In this document: in pieces, positions 59,101 to 64,000 of the stretch | How the letters are laid out: each line of letters opens with the position of its first letter | Position numbering within the stretch: the stretch's first letter is position 1 | Source: Streptomyces sp. P3 | GTDB lineage: Bacteria; Actinomycetota; Actinomycetes; Streptomycetales; Streptomycetaceae | Reading direction: 5' to 3' | DNA: 64,000 nt | NCBI GenBank assembly: GCA_016893485.2 | Contig: JAFEKX020000001.1 | Coordinates: forward strand, 2,976,001-3,040,000 | The notes under the pieces: model-generated | Told to the model about the DNA's origin: nothing | What the model saw: only the letters and a program-made list of their open reading frames with translations | Database searches by the model: none | Made by a program: the position numbers and the translations under genes

Positions 59101-61601
59101 CCTTGCCCTGCTCGATCCACACCTCACCGGTCTGCGCGACGTCGATCGAACGGTCCGCGGAGACGTCCTTGTCGCCGTCCTTGTCGATCACCAGGAAGCT
59201 GACGTTCGTCGCCCCGGGCTTCAACTTGACGTAGGCGAAGGCTCCATAGGCATCACGGCCGACGAAGGGATGACTGGCCGGCCAGGTCGTCGCCTCGCCG
59301 TCGGCGAGGTCGCCCCAGGCGTACAGGCCCCAGTCGGCGTAGTCGCCGTCGGCGCGCTTGTAGTGGACGATCGCGTAGTCGCGCGAGGAGGCGGTGGGGA
59401 CCGCTTCGGCGGGCGGGGTGCCGGTGGTGGAGACGGCCGTGGCGCTCGCGGTGCGGCCGGTCGAGTCGACGACAACCGCCTTGTAGCGCAGGGCTGTTCC
59501 GGCCGGTACGTCCTTCCCGATCGCCTGCGTGACCTTGTACGGGGCGTGGTCGGCGGAGCCGAGGGTCTGCCACTTGCCGTTGCCGGTCTGGGCGGCGAAG
59601 ACGACCCGGTCGAGCTGACCGCCGGTGACGTCGGCACTCAGCTCGACGGTGCCGGTGGCGCCCGTGTCCGGGGCCTTCAGGGTGATCGTGGGCTTGGTGA
59701 CGGGCTCGGCGAGGGCACCGGCCGCCTTGAGGACGATCGCCGCACCGGCGGGCACGGTGACGGTCACCTTGTTGTCGGCGCCGCTCGTCGCGGTGGCCGA
59801 AGTGCCGTAGATCCCCGGTACTTCATGTCCGGCGAACCGGTCGCGAAGGTCACCGTCCTCGCGGTGTCGGCGTTGTTGAGGGCGACGACGTACTCGTCGT
59901 CCTTGGCGGTGCGTGTGAAGGCGTAGACACCGGCGCCGTCGGCCGCGTAGCGCTCGGTCTGGACGCCGTCGGTGAGAGCCGGGTTGGCCTTGCGCAGCTT
60001 GGAGAGCGCCGCGATCTGCTGGTAGAGCAGGGCAGTCGAGTCGTACGAGTCGCTCGCGGCCGTGCGGTCGGTGCCGATCTCGTCATCATCGAGATAGTCG
60101 GCGATCTTCGACGCGAACATCGGCTGGCGGGCGTCCTTGTCGCCGCCGGAGCCGGTGAAGCCCTGTTCGTCGCCGTAGTAGACGACGGGGTTGCCGCGGC
60201 TGAGGAACATCAACTCGTTGGCGAGCCGGTCCTTGGCGAGGAGTTGGGCGTCGGTGGCCTTCGGGTTGTCCTGGGCGAGGAAGTAGCCGATGCGGCCCAT
60301 GTCGTGGTTGCCGAGGAAGGTGACCTGCTCGTACGCGTTCGCCTTGTCGGTCGTGTACTTGTAGTCGTCGCCGAAGACGCTCGCGAGCTTCTGCGCGCTG
60401 CCGCCCTGGGAGGCGTAGGCGCGGGCCGCGTCCTGGAAGGGGAAGTCGAGCGTGGCGTCCAGGCGGCCCTGGGTGACGTACGGCGAGGTGACGGACGTGT
60501 CGGCGGAGTAGACCTCGCCGAACATGAAGAAGTTCTTCCGGCCGTGCTGGGCCGCGTACTTGTCGAGGGCGGTGGCCCACTGGGTCCAGAAGTCCATGTC
60601 GACGTGTTTCACGGTGTCGATGCGGAAGCCGTCGACGTCGAAGTCGCGGACCCACTTCTCGTAGATCTTCTCCATGCCGCTGACGACCTCGGGGCGTTCG
60701 GTCCACAGGTCGTCCAGGCCGGAGAAGTCGCCGTAGGTGGCGTTCTCGCCGACGTAGGTCGAGTCGCCCCGATTGTGGTACATCGTCGGGTCGTTGAGCC
60801 AGGACGGGACCTTCGCGTTCGCCTTGTCGGCGGGGACGGTCGGGGTCTTCGGGAAGGAGGACGCGCCGACTTCGGGGAACGCCTTCCTCCCGTCCGCGTA
60901 GTCGGCGTCGTCGAAGGGCTGCCCGTCCTTGGTGAGGTACGGGAAGGCGCCCTTGGAGAGGTAGTCGTAGGACTTGCCCTCGTAGTCGACGACGTCGGCG
61001 GTGTGGTTGGTGATGACGTCGAAGAAGACCTTCATGCCCTTGGCGTGGGCCTTGGAGATGAGGGTCGCCAGGTCCTTGTTGGTGCCGAAGTGCGGGTCGA
61101 CCTGGGTGAAGTCCGTGATCCAGTAACCGTGGTAGCCGGCGGACGCTCCCCCAGAGCCAATAGCCTGGGAGGTACCCCAGCGCCGGTCCCCTGCACGGGC
61201 TGGTTCTTGAAGATCGGGGCCATCCAGATGGCGGTGGTGCCGAGGCCCTTGATGTAGTCGAGCTTCTTCGTCAGGCCCTTGAGGTCGCCGCCCTGGTAGA
61301 AGCCCTTGTCGGTGGGGTCGTAGCCGGTGCTCAGGCGTGAACCGGTCAGGCCGCCCTGGTCGTTGGAGGTGTCACCGTTCGCGAACCGGTCCGGCATCAC
61401 GAAGTAGAACTGCTCGCGGGTGTCGTCGTGCCGGGCGGGCGTGGCGGCCAGCTTGGCGTCCGACGGGGGCGCGGGCGGAGCGGACGCGTGGGCGGCGGGG
61501 GGTTGGACGAAGGCCGCGAGGAGCGCGGCGACGATGACGCCGGTGGCCCTTCTCCGTCGCTCGGTGCGGCGCGTGCGGGGCGCCGGCCATCTCGGTATCA
61601 C
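56171..61601 (-). CDS. Bifunctional secreted alpha-amylase/pullulanase (GH13)
   Basis: About 1,800 residues, one of the largest genes here. Signal peptide ending [12 protein letters not shown]. The amylase half has [12 protein letters not shown] (nucleophile), FFMFGEVYS (acid/base Glu) and [11 protein letters not shown]. Two tandem CBM41-like modules follow ([46 protein letters not shown]). The pullulanase half has [32 protein letters not shown] and [12 protein letters not shown]. Starch alpha-1,4 and alpha-1,6 bonds would both be cut outside the cell. GTG at 61601 has AAGGAG upstream. Frame changes near 57742, 57945, 59817 and at a palindromic insert at 61146-61180. Confidence 0.92.
61146..61180. 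repeat. Short palindromic element inserted in the amylase/pullulanase gene
   Basis: ctcccccagagccaatagcc and tgggaggtaccccag interrupt the gene between TGA and [12 protein letters not shown]. The 35 bases are an imperfect palindrome of the ccccca-g...c-tgggg type common in Streptomyces intergenic DNA. Removing them restores the conserved protein sequence exactly at the junction. Confidence 0.65.
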
Positions 61602-61673
61602 AGGCGTGAACTCCTTGCGATTACGGCTCAGTTCGGGTCCGACCCCGGCGAGACCGTATCGCCGACGCAAGGG

Positions 61674-61682
61674 TTGCAGCAA
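61674..61682. promoter_or_regulatory. Candidate MalR-type operator before the amylase/pullulanase gene
   Basis: ttgcagcaa at 61674-61682, in context cgcaagggttgcagcaagag. TTGC-n-GCAA motifs in Streptomyces amylase promoters are bound by the MalR/Reg1 maltose regulator. It lies 73 bases upstream of the GTG start. Motif seen directly; regulator binding is inference from the family. Confidence 0.5.
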
Positions 61683-61919
61683 GAGTCGTGAAAGGCACGG
61701 AAAGAACTTTCAGCGGCGGTCTCGGCGGTTCCCTACCGGAACGGGGGCGCTGGACGTTCCTCGGGACCCGTACGAACGAGTGCGGGCATCCGAAGTGGAC
61801 TGCGGTTCTCGACGCGGCGATCGTGACCACGAGCCGCGGCTGCCCTGCGAGAGGGCGGCGATCGACCGGCTCCTGTCGTCGCCGTGAGCCGGGTCTCCGG
61901 GGTCCGCGCGCTCTCGGAC

Positions 61920-62086
61920 GCCGATCTGGAGCATCCGCCGCGGTGGGTCCCGAGCGGTTTCCCATGGAGGACATCGTCCTGCACGTCAACAGGGAGCTGA
62001 TCCGTCACGGCGCCGAGTTCTCCCTGCCGCGCGACCTGTACCTCCGGCAGCCGCTGTCGGGCGGCTCGGCGCAGCCGTCCTCGTGA
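61920..62086 (+). pseudogene. Remnant of a DinB-like protein
   Basis: The frame ending at 62086 reads ALSDADLEHPPRWVPSGFPM, then EDIVLHVNRELIRHGAEFSLPRDLYLRQPL. This is the C-terminal helix pair of DinB/DUF664-type proteins, with the LHVNRE-I-HGAE-S-LRDLY pattern. Upstream, only unrelated frames remain, so the N-terminal two-thirds is gone or scrambled. It lies between the amylase/pullulanase promoter and the DUF4232 gene. Confidence 0.5.
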
Positions 62087-62231
62087 CCGGAACCGGCCGT
62101 TTCACGGAGGCGTGAGAATTCTTCCGCCTCTTCCGCGAACAAAACCGCTGTGGCACGCATCGAACCTTGTGTACGGCACAGAAGGACCGTGCGGGCCGCA
62201 GACCACGGTCCGCGAAGCAGGAGTGGGGATC

Positions 62232-62810
62232 ATGACCGTGAACGAAGTCCGGAACACCACCGACCAGGCCGCCACCGCCAAGCACCGGCGCCGTGCGGAC
62301 CGCAGGGTCGGGCGCACGATCATCGGCCTGGGAGCCGTCGTCGGCCTCGGGCTCGCGGGCTGGGCGGGGACCGCGAACGCCGCGACCTCCAGCGGTACGG
62401 CCACCGCGAAGGCGACGCCGACCTGCTCGGCCGCCGCACTGAAGGCCACCTACGGTCAGCAGCTCGCCGGAGGGATGAACCACGAGGGTGTCGTCATCCG
62501 GCTGCGCAACCTCAGCGGCAAGACCTGCGCGCTGCGCGGCTACCCGGGCCTTGGCCTGGAGAACTCCGCGCACAAGAAGCTGACGACCCACACCACCTGG
62601 GGCAGCACCTGGTACGCGCACGACCCGGGCAAGAAGACCCTCACCCTCAAGGACGGCGAGAGCGCCGAGGCCGTCGTCGCCTGGACCCACGCCAACACCG
62701 GCACCTCGGGCGCGGTCCACGCCGGCTACCTGGAGATCACCCCGCCCGCCTCCACCCAGCACAAGACGCTGGCCCTCCCCAGTGGGTCGACCACGGCGAC
62801 CTGTCCGTGA
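62232..62810 (+). CDS. Secreted DUF4232 protein
   Basis: Intact, 192 residues. Signal: MTVNEVRNTTDQAATAKHRRRADRRVGRTIIGLGAVVGLGLAGWAGTANA. The DUF4232 domain carries CSAAALKATYGQQLAGGMNHEGVVIRLRNLSGKTCALRGYPGLGL, then THTTWGSTWYAHDPGKKTLTLKDGESAEAVVAWTHA, ending GSTTATCP with a last Cys likely in a disulfide. Family role unknown, extracellular. ATG at 62232 is preceded by CAGGAGTGGGGATC. Confidence 0.88.
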   Translation: MTVNEVRNTTDQAATAKHRRRADRRVGRTIIGLGAVVGLGLAGWAGTANAATSSGTATAKATPTCSAAALKATYGQQLAGGMNHEGVVIRLRNLSGKTCALRGYPGLGLENSAHKKLTTHTTWGSTWYAHDPGKKTLTLKDGESAEAVVAWTHANTGTSGAVHAGYLEITPPASTQHKTLALPSGSTTATCP

Positions 62811-62856
62811 CGGCCCTGGCGAAGCACATCACCGTCACCCCTGACCCCTGGGGGCC

Positions 62857-62894
62857 GGGCGGCGGCGGTGCGTCCCCTCGCACCGCCGCCGCCC
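62857..62894. terminator. Hairpin between DUF4232 and alpha-amylase genes
   Basis: gggcggcggcggtgcg (62857-62872) pairs perfectly with cgcaccgccgccgccc (62879-62894) around a six-base loop. The two genes are convergent, so it may serve both. Confidence 0.85.
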
Positions 62895-62904
62895 AACTCG
62901 CCGA

Positions 62905-64000
62905 TCAGCAGCTCGACTTGCCCGCGTAGATCGCCAGCGCCGTGTTCGAGCCCAGGGTCGCCGTGAACTGGCCGCCGGAGTTCACGGTCACCGAGGTGTT
63001 GTTCTGCACGTTGCAGTACGTGCCCGCGGCGAGCGACGTCTGGTACGTCTGCGTCAGCGACGACGTCTCGTGGTTGATGGCGACGTAACCCTTGCTGCCG
63101 CGGCCGAAGGCGATGGCGTCGTTGCCGTCGTCCCACCAGTTGGTGAGGGACTGGCCGCGGGTCGCGTTGCGGAAGGCGACCATGGACTTGATCTCGGGCC
63201 AGGCGTGCTGGCACTTCCAGCCGTCCTGCCAACAGGCCGTCACCGCACCGTTGTTGGGCGGTCCGGCGTCCGCGTCCGACCACTCGTAGCCGGAGTTGAT
63301 GTCCGGGGCGCCGTAGGGGTAGGCGAGCATGAAGACGTTGGCCAGGGTGTAGTTCGCGCCGTCTTTGTAGTTGAGGGTCGAGCCGTTGCGCTCGGTGTCG
63401 TGGTTGTCCACGAAGACCGCCGCGACCGAGCTGCTCATGTACCCCAGCCCTCGCCGTAGTTCTTCAGGTAGGCGAGGTTCTCGTTGTTGAAGACGCGCTT
63501 GAGGTCGTAGGCGTAGCGGAACTCCTGGACGTCGCCGTTGCCGGTGTACTCGGTGGGCTGGACGGCCTCGCCTGCGCCGTAGATGACCTCCTGCTTCCAG
63601 TACGCGGAGGGGTTCGTCAGGCGGGACTTGATGTTCGCCAGGTCGGTCGCCGGGATGTGCTTGGCCGCGTCGATGCGGAAGCCGTCGGCGCCGTAGCCGA
63701 GGAGGCTGTTCATGTAGCCGGCGATCGTGGCGCGGACGTACTCCTCGCCGGTGTCCAGGTCGGCGAGGCCGACCAGTTCGCAGTTCTGGACGTTGGCGCG
63801 GTTGGTGTAGTCGCTGACCGTCGCCGTGCAGTCGTCCATGTCGTACGAGGAGTACAGGCCGGGGTAGTTGTACTTCGTGTACGACGAGCCGCCGGTGCCG
63901 GTGCCGCTGCCCGCCGACATGTGGTTGATGACCGTGTCGACGACGACCTTCACACCGGCCGCGTGACACGTGCTGATCATGTTCTTGAACGCGGTCGCGT
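62905..64000 (-). CDS. Secreted alpha-amylase (GH13), N-terminus outside the window
   Basis: Partial, about 365 codons. Visible: [59 protein letters not shown] with the nucleophile Asp, [12 protein letters not shown] with the acid/base Glu, and [11 protein letters not shown] with the transition-state Asp. The C-terminal beta domain ends [13 protein letters not shown]. Several paired Cys support export. One loss near 63438 (GEGWGYMSSSV). It is a separate, smaller starch enzyme than the giant one to its left. Confidence 0.93.
   Translation of the reverse strand, partial: RDRVQEHDQHVSRGRCEGRRRHGHQPHVGGQRHRHRRLVVHEVQLPRPVLLVRHGRLHGDGQRLHQPRQRPELRTGRPRRPGHRRGVRPRHDRRLHEQPPRLRRRRLPHRRGQAHPGDRPGEHQVPPDEPLRVLEAGGHLRRRRGRPAHRVHRQRRRPGVPLRLRPQARLQQREPRLPEELRRGLGYMSSSVAAVFVDNHDTERNGSTLNYKDGANYTLANVFMLAYPYGAPDINSGYEWSDADAGPPNNGAVTACWQDGWKCQHAWPEIKSMVAFRNATRGQSLTNWWDDGNDAIAFGRGSKGYVAINHETSSLTQTYQTSLAAGTYCNVQNNTSVTVNSGGQFTATLGSNTALAIYAGKSSC

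Noticed and set aside
57986..59926. A 646-codon plus-strand open frame
   Set aside because: Antisense to the pullulanase gene and made of Val/Gly/Arg-rich sequence typical of reverse-strand GC3 shadows.
1..64000. CRISPR arrays, tRNA or rRNA genes, insertion sequences, integrases, prophage
   Set aside because: No spaced identical repeats, no tRNA-like cloverleaf or CCA end, no transposase or integrase motifs were seen.

Overview
The window is chromosomal DNA of a Streptomyces or very close relative. It is about 70% GC with strongly G/C-ending codons, frequent GTG starts, paired glutamine synthetases glnA and glnII with GlnR-type boxes, and short dispersed GC-rich palindromes typical of the genus. 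From memory, the gene order (pepA-lpd-sucB-aceE, lipB-lipA, glnA, glnII, amylase/pullulanase) matches the chromosomal core around glnA in S. coelicolor. I see no rRNA, tRNA, CRISPR, prophage, integrase or IS transposase.

Layout. 1-2500: end of a membrane protein, a second membrane protein, cobS and a poorly resolved gene. 2772-11866: central metabolism, with leucyl aminopeptidase, dihydrolipoamide dehydrogenase (E3), a two-lipoyl-domain E2 acyltransferase, a GntR/FadR regulator and a homodimeric pyruvate dehydrogenase E1 (aceE). 12092-20096: a WYL regulator, DUF4240, a CMD-family protein, small membrane proteins, a FemX-like aminoacyltransferase, a cell-wall amidase, a CvpA-type membrane serine protease, a GNAT enzyme and a TIGR01777 epimerase. 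20323-26998: an FAD oxidoreductase, an NsdA-like TPR regulator, the lipoate pair lipB-lipA, a small conserved gene and DUF4191. 27080-29821: a flavin reductase with an acyl-CoA-dehydrogenase-fold monooxygenase, and an RDD protein. 29987-42060: glnA to glnII, enclosing HEAT, HtpX and PspAB genes, DUF2252, a winged-helix protein, an ArsC-like protein, a secreted barrel protein and a decayed alpha/beta hydrolase beside a MarR gene. 42168-49248: small ORFs, a lone OmpR-type DNA-binding protein, an epimerase, a NarL-type two-component pair, a secreted DUF1996 protein, a lipoprotein and a TPR protein. 49298-56094: a sigma-like/transmembrane fusion, a probable diiron oxygenase plus reductase plus TetR cassette, an HpcD-like isomerase and a response-regulator phosphatase. 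56171-64000: starch degradation, with a giant alpha-amylase/pullulanase, a DUF4232 protein and a second alpha-amylase that runs off the right edge.

Sequence quality dominates the reading. More than 60 single-base frameshifts interrupt otherwise well-conserved genes, mostly one missing C or G in a run of three to six. Restoring them gives normal lengths (PepA 508, Lpd 462, AceE 900, LipA 329, GlnII 342 residues). I treat nearly all as sequencing or assembly error and give each gene its full span. Exceptions that look biological are the alpha/beta hydrolase at 39729-40355 (catalytic segments missing, palindromic element inserted), a DinB-like remnant near 61920, and possibly cobS.

The most interesting candidates are the sigma-like domain fused to a membrane anchor and exported domain (49298-51214), the oxygenase/reductase/TetR cassette (51392-54046), a 40-residue ORF resembling a leader peptide (42501-42623), a 17-bp palindrome before aceE, and short palindromic elements inside coding sequence.
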